From Crocodylus rhombifer (taxonomy: Eukaryota > Chordata > Crocodylia > Crocodylidae): a stretch of DNA of 64,000 nucleotides. The number at the start of each line of letters is the position of its first letter. Within the stretch, counting starts at the first letter, position 1. The stretch lies in NCBI GenBank assembly GCA_038503035.1, contig JAVSML010021644.1, positions 1 through 64,000 of the forward strand, given 5' to 3'. The notes under the pieces are model-generated. The model had not been told where the DNA came from and did no database searches. It worked only from the letters and a program-made list of their open reading frames with translations. The position numbers and the translations under genes are program-made. Of this stretch, positions 13,190-26,010 are shown one piece after another.

Positions 13190-13440
13190 TGGGACAATGG
13201 GGATGAGAAGACTCGCAACAAATTCAGTAAGAACTGGATATCAAGGAGAAAGAATCCAGCTGTGGAACAAACTCCCAGGAAACACTAGAGTAATCCAGAA
13301 CCTCCATCCTTCTAAAAAAATACTGCAAGCTACTGAAAAAAGGCTTTCCATCCAAAGTCAAAACAATATTAACAACTGTCTTAAAAAGAAAGCTTACTGC
13401 AAAGGGAACCTCTTCTAAACAGAAAAGGAAGACTTTATAA
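13190..13440 (+). pseudogene. Old LINE reverse-transcriptase C-terminal remnant
   Basis: The plus strand encodes VRTGYQGERIQLWNKLPG followed by NTRVIQNLHPSKKILQ, within an open stretch from 13197 to 13418. An 'LWNKLP' core followed by about seven residues, an 'NL' and a basic 'FKKxL'-like block is the usual end of LINE Pol proteins in the L2, RTE and jockey groups. I see no reverse-transcriptase catalytic YxDD upstream and the flanks are not coding, so this is a degraded 3' fragment. It could be coincidence over this short length. Confidence 0.45.
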
Positions 13441-16254
13441 ACACTGCAGAGTAGACTTGTTTTGCCAGTCTATTATTTGTATATTATGGTGGTGAATATC
13501 AATACATAAGCTATTGGGGTGGATAGACTGTTTCAATTTTATGGCAAATTTGCAATTACTTCCTTAATTAAAATACCCCTATTACTGTTCACACAGGCAG
13601 CAATTCCATGTTAATATTTCCCTACTTTGTCCCCTCTTTCACAGTCTTTAACTGAGTTCTTTGGCTCTAATAACACTTTCTTAGCATGCATTTTTTATTT
13701 CAACATGCTTAATGACATGTCTCAATTCACTAAGATGTCGATGCATTGCCTGTATCCTGTCAAGGGCATATATTTCACTGGACCCTACAGATCTCTGGCA
13801 AGCTAATGCCACTTGTGCCAGTGTAATTTTATTCAGTCTAAACTACCTTGGGGCCTTCAAAATGATATGAAATGGAAAAGGGAGAAGATCTGGAGAAGGC
13901 TGAACCAATACTACTAAATAAGTTAATCATTGCTATTCTAAGGAGTATAGCCAAGAGGGAAACCTGTGACCTTGGTTACTTATTACTTTCAGGGTGATAG
14001 CATCAGATTTCTTCCTCACAGGAAATCAGTAATATTGCAGCTGAAATGCTAAGGTCAAGCCTGACAAAATATCACACTGCTACACATTGCCTGATCATGA
14101 ATTGACACTGCTGGAAAAACAGAAAAGAGGCTAATTTTAGTCTCATGCTGCCATATATTAGATGAAATTCCAGAGAACTGAAAACATTCACTGTGTAAAC
14201 TAATGGCTCTCCTGCTAGCACATCTACATCCAGGAGCCTCAAACTTTTCCAAACTCATCTCCTGCCTCTGAGCTAGAAAAGCAGTGGTTTTACCATCTTG
14301 CAGGTAGACAAGGTTCTTTGGGTAAATGTGATATCTTTTCTTAGATCAATGAAATATTGGAAAAATTGTTCTTTAGAAGCTTTCAGGCACAAACACCTTT
14401 CTTCAGGCATAGGGAGGGTCTAATAGTGTTTGTGTACTCTCCTGGATGGAACAGAAGCTTAAGCCAATATGCAAAATGCAGTTGGTAGAGAGTTAAGAAA
14501 GAAACAGGGAGGGTTTCAAGTATGCTCATCATTTCTGTTCCCACTGAAGCCCCTACAAGTTTTTACCATTGGCCTTAATGGGAGTAGTTGGGCTAATGGT
14601 GAAACATTTAAAAATCCCACCCTGAGAACTGAAAGGCCAGGTCCAAGCCTGCTGCAGCCAAAAGGAGTTTCCCACCCACTCCAATGGATGTGTTGATTTA
14701 TAGGAGGTTGCAAAGGGAGTCTTGGCAAGGCTATGAACTGAACCCAGATGTCCTAAGCTATAAGCCAGCTCCACACTACAACTCCCTTGGACCTCAGTCT
14801 CTTGCATTCCACGCCCTGAAGCTTCTGCAGCAATACCCGCTGCAGGCACTACATATCATACAACTAATATGGTTAACAGAACAGATATGATCAGACCAAT
14901 TCACCCAGTCATACCTCATTCACTACATAAGATTCCCAATTCATGCAGTAATTAAAAGGAAGCTACCCAGTTGGCTGCATATTCTGTTTTACTATATCTT
15001 CAGTTTCCAATGATCTTCTAGGCCAACCTTTCCAACTATTTCCAGAGTTTTATTTACTGGATTAAGAGGCAGAGATTCCAATCTGTGAATTGCAGAACAC
15101 TTGCTGGGGGCCTGCTGGCTTGCCACTCTTTCCAGATGCTAGATTTCATTTAGGAGACACATAAAATAGGTCAACCCCCAAATTCTCCAAGTGGGTGCTG
15201 ACAGTTAGATACTTCATCAATGGATGCAGTGAGATGCTGTGGGCCTGTGCTTTGTATAAGGTCAGATGGTAAACTGCCAGTGGTTGCTTCCAGTTTCAGA
15301 TGCTCTAAAAATTTATTTCACAGAAGTGAACATCTCCCACTTCTGATGCTTTTTAAGAGGAGCTGTCAGCATTCTAAACCTCTAAAAATTAGGCCATTAG
15401 AGGGGTCTTGGTGCCTAAATATATGAACCAGCTTTAAAAAAAAAATACACGTTTAAATCCTTTTCTGCCTATGCAATGACAAGAGTTGTCACAGAAATGT
15501 TAAGTTGGTGATGACCCACACAACTACAAATGCAACAGGAGGCTGCCCTTGAAATCCTATCAAGAGATAATGCAGGGCTATGAAAATGTCTCAAGGGTCA
15601 AACATTAGGACAACCTGTCATATATTTTGTGGTGCATTTCAACACCTTGAGAGAAGAGGGACTAGAGAGGAGAATTCTGTCTGGAAGAAGCTGACCCCAC
15701 TCATGCCCTCCTACTCTGCAAAGAAAATATAAAAGGACTGTTCTGAGCCCCCGAACATCACCTAATTGCATTCACATGCTGAGGAAAGTGCTGGTCTCAT
15801 AGATATATCCCTCTCTCTCACACAGAAATATGCAGATGTATAAAGTTAATGTTCTTTAATACCCCTTCTCTTCTGCCAGCTGTATTTAAGCATAATAAAC
15901 TCTTCCACTTTTTCTTCTGAGATTGCAGTGCTGTTCAGACCCATCACTGCCTTTTATTCCCTTGATCTCCCCTGGAACGTCCAACCCAGAAGAGAATGGG
16001 CTTTGTAGTAATTATCTGGGCTCACAAGGATGATTTGTACACCCTTTCTAACAGTACTGGCTGATCCCATTCAAGCCAAATCCCTTCTATTAAAATGGGA
16101 CTAAACATTGAAGGGCAGGGCTAAAGAACACATCATGAGATGAAGCAGGTTGGAAGCGGACTACTCCAAGACTGGGGATCACCAAAGGACATGAGACTTT
16201 GTCTCTCTCTCAGAGGGCAAGGAGAAGCATTAATACCTTGGCTTGAGGGTCCAT

Positions 16255-16345
16255 ATCTTGGGAATTTAAAAACAGGAAACAGAATCTGTCCGGCCAAATC
16301 AAACCATAAGCCCATCAGGGCTAGCATCTGTCTCTGGTAGCTGTC
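16255..16345 (-). repeat. CR1/SINE-type 3' end fragment, antisense
   Basis: AACCATAAGCCCATCAGGGC followed by TAGCATCTGTCTCTGGTAGC resembles the antisense of the 'ctggCcacTGTCAGAGACAG...GATGG' end found in the forward sense at 6400. It is short and diverged. Confidence 0.35.
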
Positions 16346-17468
16346 AATATATATATTACTACAGAGAAGAGAGGGAAAAAAAGCATGCATAGCTTATGTT
16401 GAGGGTAGGGAGGCTTTTTGTCTTTGATCATTCCAGCAATTGACTAAATCTGACTTAATTAATACATGATTTAATTAGATTTGTATTAAACGATAATTAG
16501 TCCTCTTAACCCACCAAATGTATCTACTAGATCCCTAAAGCAGAGCCAATCATAAACACTAAGTGGCTGAATCTAAAAAATAAAATGAAATATAAAAATT
16601 AAATAAAATACATGATGTAGAAAAAATATTTCCCCAGTCCCATGCCCCAACATGATACCAGTAGGCACTGATATCCTGGTGGTGTTGCCTTTCATCTGGA
16701 AAATTAAAGATCTAAATATTTGTGGCCAAAGATCCTGCAGTAATATTTTACAAGAACAGAGGTTGCAAGTCCCACTATGCTAAAAAAACTGCAGCCAGAG
16801 TAACTGCCTTCTGCCTATCAAAATTCCCCCAGCTGTTTCAGCTGGATACACTATTCTTTACTTCCTGCTCCAGCCTAAATTGGCTATGCAGTGTTGCTAT
16901 ACACTGTTAAAATGGTTGCCCAGATTTCACCCAGAGGTACCTGTGTCTCAGAAGTAACTGAACTTGTACCAATCTATTTAGCTGAAATGGCAAAGCAGTA
17001 TGAACACTCTGGGGAGAAAAGATACTAAATAAGTATTAGTCTATTGTTGTGATTATATCCTACTTTTATTCTGAGCACATATTCAGTGCTGCAGAGGCTG
17101 CCAAGATGTCTTGTTGGGATCCCTATTGTAAAAACAAACATCTGTTAAGCTTAGAATACAGTCTGGTCAAATACAATATGGAAACTCAGAACCAATGCAG
17201 AAATTCCATCCAAAACTGAATGCACAACTATAAGCCCATCGGTTACAAGATCTCCAATTAGCAGGTCATCTTACATATCAGATATGCTGCAATACTTAGA
17301 CATGAAAGGGAGAAAGTAGGGGTGGAAAAGAGAGTGAGTTTCATTCTCAGCTTTGTGTTTAGTCAAATTTTGTGCATTTCAGTCAGAGATTTAACTTGAG
17401 CATCACTGCAGGGTCCCTTTGAAAAGTGATTTTTGGCTTTCTTTTAAAAAAATGTTGGAATCACTAAA

Positions 17469-17500
17469 AATAAAAAACAAACAAACAAACAAAAAAACCA
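17469..17500. repeat. (CAAA)n microsatellite
   Basis: AAAAAACAAACAAACAAAC followed by AAAAAAAC. A simple repeat. Confidence 0.9.
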
Positions 17501-17877
17501 GTGCCAAGTAAAAATCTCGGACCACTCAGCAGAAAAGCATGATCATCTTTAAATGGCTTATTTCAAATAAAAGCAGCCTACTGTCTGGAGTATATAAAAA
17601 CGAACACTGAACCAGCCATCATGTCTTTGGAAGTTGGGTAAAGTAGCCAGAACACCTGATTTAGCCAAAGACTTCTCAAAACCTGCAGATTTTTTAAGGC
17701 ATGATTCTACACTGAAAAGCAGCCATAACATCGACATAGTAGAGTTTTATGTTCATAGTGTCCTGACGATTCCAGCTAAAGTTTGTCTGACTCACAAGCA
17801 CAAACTTCTTTTTCTAGCTGGCACTTTGCTGCCCACTTAGTGCATTTAAACCAGGTCCTTTCTTTCATTCTTATTAA

Positions 17878-18075
17878 GAGGATGGTGAAGATTGATGGAA
17901 TGGTCCCTGGACTGGGAATCAGGAAATTCGGGTTTTATTCCTGGTTCTGCCATTGACCTGCCATAAGACTTTGGGAAAAATCACTTCCTCCCTCTGTTCC
18001 CATCCTTGGTCTACCTATTTAGATGTGTAGAGACAGATACTGCTTCTCACTATATGTTTTATTATTTGCTATTTA
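17878..18075 (+). repeat. MIR/CORE-SINE, near full length
   Basis: In order: a tRNA-derived head ending GGTCCCTGGACTGGGAATCA, then GGGTTTTATTCCTGGTTCTG, then CCATTGACCTGCCATAAGAC, then TTTGGGAAAAATCACTTCC and CTCTGTTCCCATCC. This is the canonical MIR order ('ctggaCTGGGAATCAGGa..GGgTTCtattCCtgGCTCTGCCAcTgACctgc..ACcTTGGgcAAGTCACTT'). Confidence 0.8.
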
Positions 18076-18099
18076 ACATAATGGGGACTCCAGATGCTA

Positions 18100-18330
18100 C
18101 TGTTCTTTTATCAATAAGAATTCCTTTTTTCCACTGCCACTTCAGTTTCCCCACCTTTGCCTGATCTCTTGCTTTGCTTTCTGCTTCTTGCCCTATACTC
18201 CCTGCCTAACCTCCTGCTCTACCTCCTTCTTTCTGTCCTATCCGCTGCTGTGCTGCCTGTCCCCTCCATGATCTGACACATATCATACACAGAGGCTGCC
18301 CATGCCACAGAGTGGCCCTCCTTAATCCAT
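18100..18330. repeat. Interspersed repeat, family F, copy 2
   Basis: Shares with 1400-1760 a C/T-rich run including TTTGCTTTCTGCTTC, then TACACAGAGGCTGCCCATG and CACAGAGTGGCC. The spacing is similar and the identity moderate. It follows the MIR copy directly. Confidence 0.4.
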
Positions 18331-18799
18331 GCAACTGGTTTAAGAGCCTGGTTCACTTGCTGGAAGGAAATACGGTAAGCACTCGTGCTGTTGAAGGCAT
18401 AATTTGACTTCCAGAACCTTTTTTTCCTGGTAAGAAGAGAAAGATTGGCTTCATTTAAGGAAAACAAACAGACATGCTTTCTTGTTTGTAAATAAAGCAA
18501 ATTTGAACTGAAAGTCAATGAGAGGGGACATTTCCCAAAGCCCAGGACATAATTTTTAAGTGCAACTCTGCATTGTAAAGGCACCTTGAGTCAGGACATT
18601 TCCTCCTAAAAAACACGACTTTCCCTCCAAAACATCATTGTCTTCCTCCTCTCCAAACTCAGTTGTTACCTATGGAACCAGGAAGGCCAGCTCCCATGAT
18701 CTGTACAGCTCTTTTCAGGAGATTCCAGCTATCATAACCCCAAGTCTCACATTTCACAGGAAGAGACACAACTCATTTAAGAGTGTCCAAGATGCAATG

Positions 18800-19085
18800 G
18801 AGTCAGTGCTAGATTTACGCTTAAGATACTTAAGCTACAGTTTAGGGCTTCACAATATGAGGGGCTTCTAAATAAGAAAAAAAATGGACATTTTTGTTCT
18901 AATATGACAAAAATAGATATATATAGCTCCACAGTTATTACTCATACTGAGTTCATAAATATGTACAGAAATAACAATAATTAATTTTAAAATTTAATGA
19001 AAATCTATTTTCGTGGATTTCCTGGATTGTTTTTATCATATAGGGCCTCTTAAACTGGACATAGTTTAGGACCTCAGCATGTCAT
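18800..19085. repeat. Possible interspersed repeat of unknown class
   Basis: Contains TTTAGGGCTTCACAATATGA with GGGGCTTCTAAATAAG and, further on, TATAGGGCCTCTTAAACTGG with ATAGTTTAGGACCTCAGCAT. The 'GGGCctc..TAAA' phrase occurs twice, and TTTAGGACCTCAGCATCTG also appears at 2031, so this vocabulary is repeated in the window. Confidence 0.3.
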
Positions 19086-19184
19086 AATCTGGCACTGAAC
19101 GGAATCATTGATTAAGTACAGGGGGCACCAGATATGGCTGCTAACCAAGGCAGCAGTGGGGCTCTGTGCAAGAATTATTAGTCC

Positions 19185-19335
19185 CAAAACAACAGAATCA
19201 AAGAATTGGAAAGGACCTCAGTACTCATCTGGTCCAAGTGAGATTCAACAAAGAAAAGTGCAAAATCCTGCACATGAAATAACTGCATGCACAAATACTG
19301 ACTGGGGAATAAGTGACTAAGCTGAAGAACTGCAG
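19185..19335. repeat. CR1-related fragments (3' end antisense plus Pol-like stretch)
   Basis: 19190-19235 reads AATCAAAGAATTGGAAAGGA followed by CCTCAGTACTCATCTGGTCC, the antisense form of the common CR1 tail. Immediately after, the plus strand encodes FNKEKCKILHMK, resembling the 'FN..KCKvLHlGr' block of CR1 reverse transcriptases. The two pieces are in opposite sense, so they are probably separate insertions. Both are short. Confidence 0.45.
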
Positions 19336-20152
19336 AGAAGCAGCAGCAGCAGATTTGGCTGCCACCATACAGACTGACGCAGCAACTTCAGTCCTTCTGT
19401 GCCAGTTGTCTCAGGTGCTGGAGTGCCTTCTCCTAACCCATCTCCATTACAGCTTCTTGTGCCAAAGGAGGGAGAGTGAAACCAGAGACGTGCACACATA
19501 TAAATGGCACCCCTGCATATCTCTCCTCCTGGCCAGAGGGGAAGAGGCATGTGCTGCCCACCCTAGATGCCCATGGCCAGGATGTCTGCCTGGGCCATGC
19601 TGCTTGGCAGGGGCCCCTGGGCCCAGGCCCCATGCATTAATCCACCCTTGGCAGCAAGGTGCAGTACATGGGAGCATGGGGAAGCCATGCCAGGAGGAGA
19701 GTACTGCCCACACCAGGGACCCACAGACACCCAGAAGCTGCACAAGCCTGACTTAGAGAAAAAGCATCAAGGATAACAGGGAGGAACCAAAAAGGAAGAA
19801 CTAAGTAAATTTCTCTTTTTCCCAACCAAGAGAGACCCTGGCTTCCTCACACCACTACACTGCATCTTCACATCGGTTCCGAGACACTCCCCCAAATCCC
19901 TCATTCTTGAAAAAATATTATTCTATCACTATGATGCTGAACAAAATCTTTCCATAGGCCCATTTCCTCATCCCCTCAGTCACAAGTCCATCTGCCTCTT
20001 CTGTCCTTGAACTATTTTCCCAAACAATCGCATCTGAGTTCCCAATGTCAGCTGTTTCCAACACCTTGTCCCCAGTCTTCTTCAAGATAATGAGTAGAAG
20101 GACTTCACAGAAGTGTCCTCCCCTTCTTCTCTAGGGTATTCCTCATCACTGG

Positions 20153-21345
20153 GGATCCAGGTTTTCAGTTTGCCACAGGAAAAATGTGGTAGAGCCTAGA
20201 TTTTCTCATTTTAAGGAGAAAAACCCAGATTTTCTCCTTTAAAGGAGAAACACACAGGAAATGGTGGGCTTCCCCTTCCGAACTGGCAGAGTTCCAGCTT
20301 GCAAGGGGCTGGGGGAGTGGGAGGAGGACAGGCAGACATGGGGCACCATGTGCATGTGCACATGCATGTGGCAGGCAAGCAGCATGGAGAGCAGCTCCCT
20401 TGCAGGCAAGTTATGGGGAGACTGAGGCCCTTATGGTGTGGGGGCAGGGAAGGAGGGAGGGAGTTGGGCATGACTGGGGCTGGGCTGCTACCCAGCTGGG
20501 GTAGTGCATGGGGCTTGGGGCCCCAGGGTGGAGTGAATGGCTGCAGGGCCCAGGTGGGGGAGTGGGAAGAGGCCATGGGCAACTTGTCCTGGAGGTAGGG
20601 GAGGGGTGCTGACTTCTCCACTGCTATGCACATTCTTGGGGGGCATGTGCCCCCCAAATCTGTGCATGGGATGGGGTGCCTGCAGGCTGCCTGCTGTGGG
20701 CTCAAGCTCCCCGCCCTACTGCCCCCCAGGGTCCCCCCAGCCCAGTGGGTGGGACCCAGCGTGGGGAAGCTTGGTGTTGTCACCATGAGCCCCATGCTGC
20801 CATGACGAGGTACCCCCTGCTTGCCCAGCAGCAGCAGAAGGGAGGTGCAGAGTTGTGCCCCTCACTGCTGACAGGTGGGAAGGGGATGCCTCACCATAGT
20901 GCCGTGGAGCTGGCTGCCCTCCTTCACTCCCTCCTCCAGCCCCCAAACAGGCTCTGCTCTGGCTGTACCACCCACAGGGGAGGGGAAGCCAGGCTCCATG
21001 CCCTGCTCTGCTGCAACAGCTGCTGCTTCCCATGGGGGCACTGCTGCAGGGGGGCAAGGGGCTGTGGACCTGGATCCCTGGCCCCATAGCCCTGGCAGCT
21101 GGGGGCCCCTTCCAGCAGGCTGGGAAGTAGGGGGCTGTGGGTGGGGAGTGAGGGGCCTGGACCTGCACTCTTGTGAGTGAAAGGGGCAGGGGGAGCTCTT
21201 ATTTTCCATGATTAAAAACCCAAAATAAAAACCAAAATGTATAGGCATTTAGAATTTATTTTATTATAACGATTGAGGCACTGGTAGGCTTCCAAATTGA
21301 TTTAAAATTGTAAATATATCAATAAAACATTGTGTTCAATTGACT

Positions 21346-21381
<36 letters not shown>

Positions 21382-21460
21382 GACATTTCATTTTAATCAT
21401 GGATGTTGGATTTTTTAAATCAGAGAATTTGCAATTTTTTAACAGAGAAAACCAGGATCC
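20153..21460. mobile_element. GC-rich non-autonomous DNA element with imperfect terminal repeats
   Basis: GGATCCAGGTTTTCAG at the left (20153-20168) is matched by the reverse complement of GAAAACCAGGATCC at the right (21447-21460). Inside the left end are repeated TTTTCTCATTTTAAGGAGAAA-like words, the next being TTTTCTCCTTTAAAGGAGAA. The middle is GC-rich (about 20270-21190) and the right third AT-rich, ending in an (AT)n run. Open frames of up to 194 codons (20211-20795, minus) are low-complexity Pro/Gly-rich and carry no domain. No transposase is seen. Class unknown; a hAT-like derivative is possible. Confidence 0.5.
21349..21377. repeat. (AT)n microsatellite
   Basis: About 14 uninterrupted AT units inside the right third of the surrounding GC-rich element. 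Confidence 0.95.
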
Positions 21461-23319
21461 CTCCTCACCACTGATAAAGCATATGAAGAGACCCCTAAAG
21501 GAACATGCAGTGTCCAGTGACCATCCACACCTCCTTCTGCACAGATCTTAGCAACATTTGCATCCCTGCAGAACCCCTTCTCATGCAAGGTTCTGCATAC
21601 CAAGGCACAGCATCCTGCCAATCCATTACTTTAGAATTACAGCATTTATATTATGAGCAAGAATCGCTTTTTGGGCACTACTCTAGAAAATCAGGGCAAA
21701 CGTGCACATCATTTTTGACTGTCACAGTGAAGAAGCAAAACTTTTTTTTTTAGCAATTCCTTTAATGTTACTATGATGGCCACATTCTAGTCTTGTGTGC
21801 TCTGTTTAAATGCATGTGAAACCAAGGACTGAGTCATCTTAGAGTAAAGTTTGCAATTACGTCTCTCTCAGCTATGCTGCACAGAAAAGACTTGCAGGTT
21901 CTGAGGGATTTGTTTCAGGTCACTGCAGTCCTAGACACAGAAGAAAAATTACTTCTACCCACTTGCTGCTCAGACATGCTTAAGAACAACCTCTGCAGCT
22001 CTTGCTAATGATAGCATATGTGGTTCCAATTACTAGTGGTCTGCTCACTTCACTCATGAGATTCAGTAAGGAAAATTCTATGGCACATACTTCCCCAACA
22101 AGAAATATGTAAGCTTTCACTTGGGCTTCAGTATTAAGACATCCTAAAAGTATGATATACTTTGCATTCCGGTATTTGCAACTACTCCATTTTGTAAGTG
22201 TTGTCACCCATGGAGCCTTATATGATGACACACAACATAAGCAGGTCCGAGATATAAATTTCCTCCTCCCTGCTTGGATTTCCTGACCATTCACTTGTCA
22301 GCCACTTCTAGAAGCTTGTGGACTTCATTATCATGACAGTCATTTCACTCATATCCTTTCCGACAGCTCTAAATGAACATTAGGATAAAAGGACTAGACT
22401 TTGAGGGGACCTTCAATTTTTCAGTGTCTGAAACTGGGACACCTGAAAGGAATGCAATTTTTTAGAAAGCACCTGGCAGCTGGAATACCTAGGTCTGTAA
22501 AGGCATCTCAAAATGGGATCCAAAAAAGGAAGCACCCCAAGGTCCTTGGTCTCTTTTGAAAATCTAGGACAGGGCTCCTATATAATTTTTCTGTTGGTCT
22601 GAGGTTGTTCCATGTGTTTCCTGCTCATGACATTGCAGGCATGTTTTCTGAAGTAGCATCAAGTCTCCTTATGAGTGGTGGAAGCAAAGATCTCTTATTG
22701 TACAACATTCACAACAACTGCTGTAAAAAAGGCACATTTGAATCTAGAAGAGCCCCCACTAGTTTCTTCACATGAATGGGGCTTAATTCCCCCAGTGCTC
22801 TGGTACAGACTTTCACATCTGTACAAAAATGTGGGTAAAATGCTTCCATTCCCATTTGGCAAGGCAGTGGTTCATTCAGCTCTCTCACCACCTCAACACT
22901 GTATAATTCTATTGACCTTAATGGAGGGAGAGCCCCGATTTATAACTGTACAAAAGAGCATATTTAGCCCAAAGAACTTGAGGAACAGAGATTTGTAAAC
23001 AGTGACTTTCAGGTAAGTTGCCTTTTACCTTGCCATTATGTAACAAAATAGGCAAGATCCATGTATTCTTCTCACCTTGAAGGCAGGCAGAAAGTTTTTT
23101 TTACTAGATCCTAATTTCTTTTGTTCCCTTGACCCATGAGATAAAAGCACCAATCAAGTTAATAGCTAGAAAAATCTGCAAGCATAAATCTTATATTTCA
23201 TCATTTTAAGAATGACAGATAGTTTGAGTTCCATACCCAGGGGCTGGCTTTGAAAATTCCATATTTTGTTGCTGCAATAGTCATTAAATGTAAAGTACAT
23301 TTTGTCAGAACACTGGAGC

Positions 23320-23420
23320 AGTCATGAGAGATAAGGCCACTGGTTCATCTAGCCCAGGGATGTCAAATGTGTGGCTCATGGGCTGGATCTGGCCCACAGA
23401 ACTATTCCATCCAACTTTCA
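23320..23420. repeat. Terminus related to family D, next to a CR1-like tail
   Basis: 23353 onward reads CAGGGATGTCAAATGTGTGG followed by CTCATGGGCTGGATCTGGCCC, a hAT-like terminus whose GGGC..GGATCTGGCCC core is close to family D. Just before it, GGCCACTGGTTCATCTAGCC is antisense CR1-tail vocabulary. The far end of the element could not be placed; it may run to about 23700. Confidence 0.4.
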
Positions 23421-24030
23421 GGTAGTCTACTGGAAGTTGGCGAGTGAGGTTGTCTGCTGCAGAGTTCAGGGTTCCTAGGCCTGCCTGTGGCCTTTTGACA
23501 AATCCAGAACAACAGGATTGGCTCCTAGGCTGGGTAGGCTTTAATTCTACCAGATGCATTTATAGCAAGTGCAGTAGGTGACGCTGCAGATCAGCAATCC
23601 CTTATCTGGGGGCAGGCACAGTTGCACATTTAGTGAACTACACCATGCGTCTATGGCATCTCCCCAATCTCAGGCCACCACCTGACAGAATAAGCCCCAC
23701 TTGCTCATTCTCACGTAGGTCCACCAATGACTGGCAATTAGAGTAGATGTCTGAGTGGCAGGCCTGAGTGGCCCAGGGTGTACCTGAACCTTCCATCACA
23801 TTCCGCTTTCAAGGTCTCTGAAATCAGAGAACCTGGAGCAAGCATATTGAGCTACCTATTCCACCTAATCTGCAGTCTCTGGGGCACCTGGACAGGTGGG
23901 GCTCATTTTTATAGTGATAGACCCAGAACTGGGAGTGGGAGGGAATCATGAAGACATGACCTTAGGGAGCAGAATATGTACCTGGACAGCAACTTTAAGT
24001 AAAGTTTTAAATTGGCTCATCCATACTCAC

Positions 24031-24120
24031 AGGAGGAGGAGGTGTTTGTTCCTTCTGTTGAAGCTTGTATCCTAGGCATAGTCTCTGCAACACAGAGAAG
24101 GTAACAACAAAGTCATAAGA
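24031..24120. repeat. Diverged duplication, copy 1 (pairs with 25918)
   Basis: GAGGAGGTGTTTGTTCCTTC followed by TGTTGAAGCTTG and CTCTGCAACACAGAGAAGG aligns with the block starting at 25918, at an estimated two thirds identity. The roughly 1.9-kb spacing could reflect two terminal repeats of an old element or a segmental duplication. Confidence 0.35.
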
Positions 24121-25917
24121 GTACTACATCGTAGTGAGAGATCTTGAGTTTGCCTTCTTCAGGAAAAAAAGAAAAAGAAGAAATCCACTAAAGCCAAGAA
24201 TAATGAATGATAGCCCCAGAGAGCAGAGAACTTCAAATTCAATTCAACATGTCCTGGGCACACTGTGAATAATCAATCACTGCAAAATATGCTCCATTGT
24301 CCTTAGAGGGAAGCCAAAGAGAAAGTTGGCAATGATGGCTACAGGGTTTTCAGCTGTTTCCTACATCATCAGGGACAAGCCAGAAAGCACATGGATCTGC
24401 AAGTGGCCATTCTGTCCCATATACTGAACAAGGAATCACTCTATGCAAGTACTCTAGATCACTGCCAAATGGGCTGTCAAGACTCTGCTAAGTGAAATAA
24501 CACCTATTCTTAGGGACTTGAAAGAGCAGAGACCAGAAGTTCTGCCAGTTCTAGACATATCCATGACTGAAAGGAAGCATAGCCATGAAGTGACAAAAGA
24601 TGGATATGCTCAGGAATAAAACTTTATTCAGTGACAGGACAGTCTTCTTAGTGAAAAGAAAGAAGATAGAAAAGCAGACTCAAAAGTGGCTGAAAGGAAT
24701 TGCCAATGTGTAGGTCAGCTAAAGCAACCAGCTGAGAGATGAGTCATACTAGGATAGTATGCAGAAATATAAGTTTATACCAATACTGTATTCAATTCAA
24801 TGGAAAAAAAAAATCAAGATTGAGTTTTTCGAGCCAGAAGGTACAAAACCAGAACACATGCAACAAAATCACATAGTGCATTTGGGGATTGCAAGAGTTT
24901 TACCTCTCCAGGGCCCCAGGCAATAGAGTCATACATGAGCAAAGAAGTCAGCTACAAAGGGTACAGGTCAGCAACATCAGCTAGAAGGCAAGATGACAAA
25001 ACCTGTACAGAGTGCTTTATATGTGACAGCACCACAAAGTGCCATGCAATCAAAGTGAAGAAGACAGAACCAAGGAACGCTTAGCAGTTAACAATAGCCC
25101 TGAGGATGTATCAGGGAGGTTCAAAATAGACCATGATATAGGCTAACATGCTGCCATATTCCTCATAGAAACCTTAAATTAGATACCAGGTGCACACTAC
25201 AAAACTAGATGAAATCAGCATCCTTCTGCTGTTCATGACATGTCCCAAAGGAATAATCATGCAGAGGAAAACCTTTTCAATGTTAAGGCCACTCTGCAAA
25301 TTCTTTCATCACCAAAGCTATTAAAGCTATTTTTCTAGGTGACCAGATCTTGGCAGGGCAGACAGGAGTTCTGCACACCAATCCAGCTCCAGTTGTCAGA
25401 GGAAAAATGGTGTGCTAGCCAAATGATAATTGCAGCTATGAATATTTCTGTATGGTGCATGAAATTCTAAATATTCTAAAACAGTGAAAGAATTCTGTAA
25501 TGGTTGACAGAGCTGAAATAGGTGATAGCTAGGACTACCATCTTTGTGAAAATGGAAAATAGGCAACACTGGGGCATGCTCAGATCTCTCTGAGTAACCT
25601 GTGACCCCAGAAATGGTCACTTGAACTGTTGCAGTGAGCAGGGCAACATATACAGTTCAGGGATGGAAAAAAAGAGCTAGCTTAGCCTCTTGCTCATTGC
25701 TTGTGAGTGTTTCTAAGTCACGAAATGAAGGGCAAGCAGGACACAGTTTACCACAGTGTTATCATCCCTAATGCAAGGCCAGCACCTGGAGTGCTACTCC
25801 CACATGCAGATGCTCCAGTTGCAGGTATATTATATACAGGATGAGCTAGAGAGCAGACCAAGATCCAAAGATCTGGCTGAAAGGGGAGAGAGAGACAGTC
25901 TGTTTAACTCAACTTAC

Positions 25918-26010
25918 GTGAGGAAGTTTTTGTCCCCTCTGTTGAAACTGTTATCTTGCTGATGTGCTCTGCAAAACATAAAGGGTCACAGGGAAATTAC
26001 AAGTTGGGCT
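25918..26010. repeat. Diverged duplication, copy 2 (pairs with 24031)
   Basis: GTGAGGAAGTTTTTGTCCCC followed by TCTGTTGAAACTG and CTCTGCAAAACATAAAGGG matches the block at 24031. The sequence between the copies has no recognisable retroelement domain. Confidence 0.35.

Noticed and set aside
20211..20795. 194-codon minus-strand open frame
   Set aside because: Low-complexity Pro/Ser/Cys-rich frame in the GC-rich middle of a repeat element; the opposite strand is equally open.
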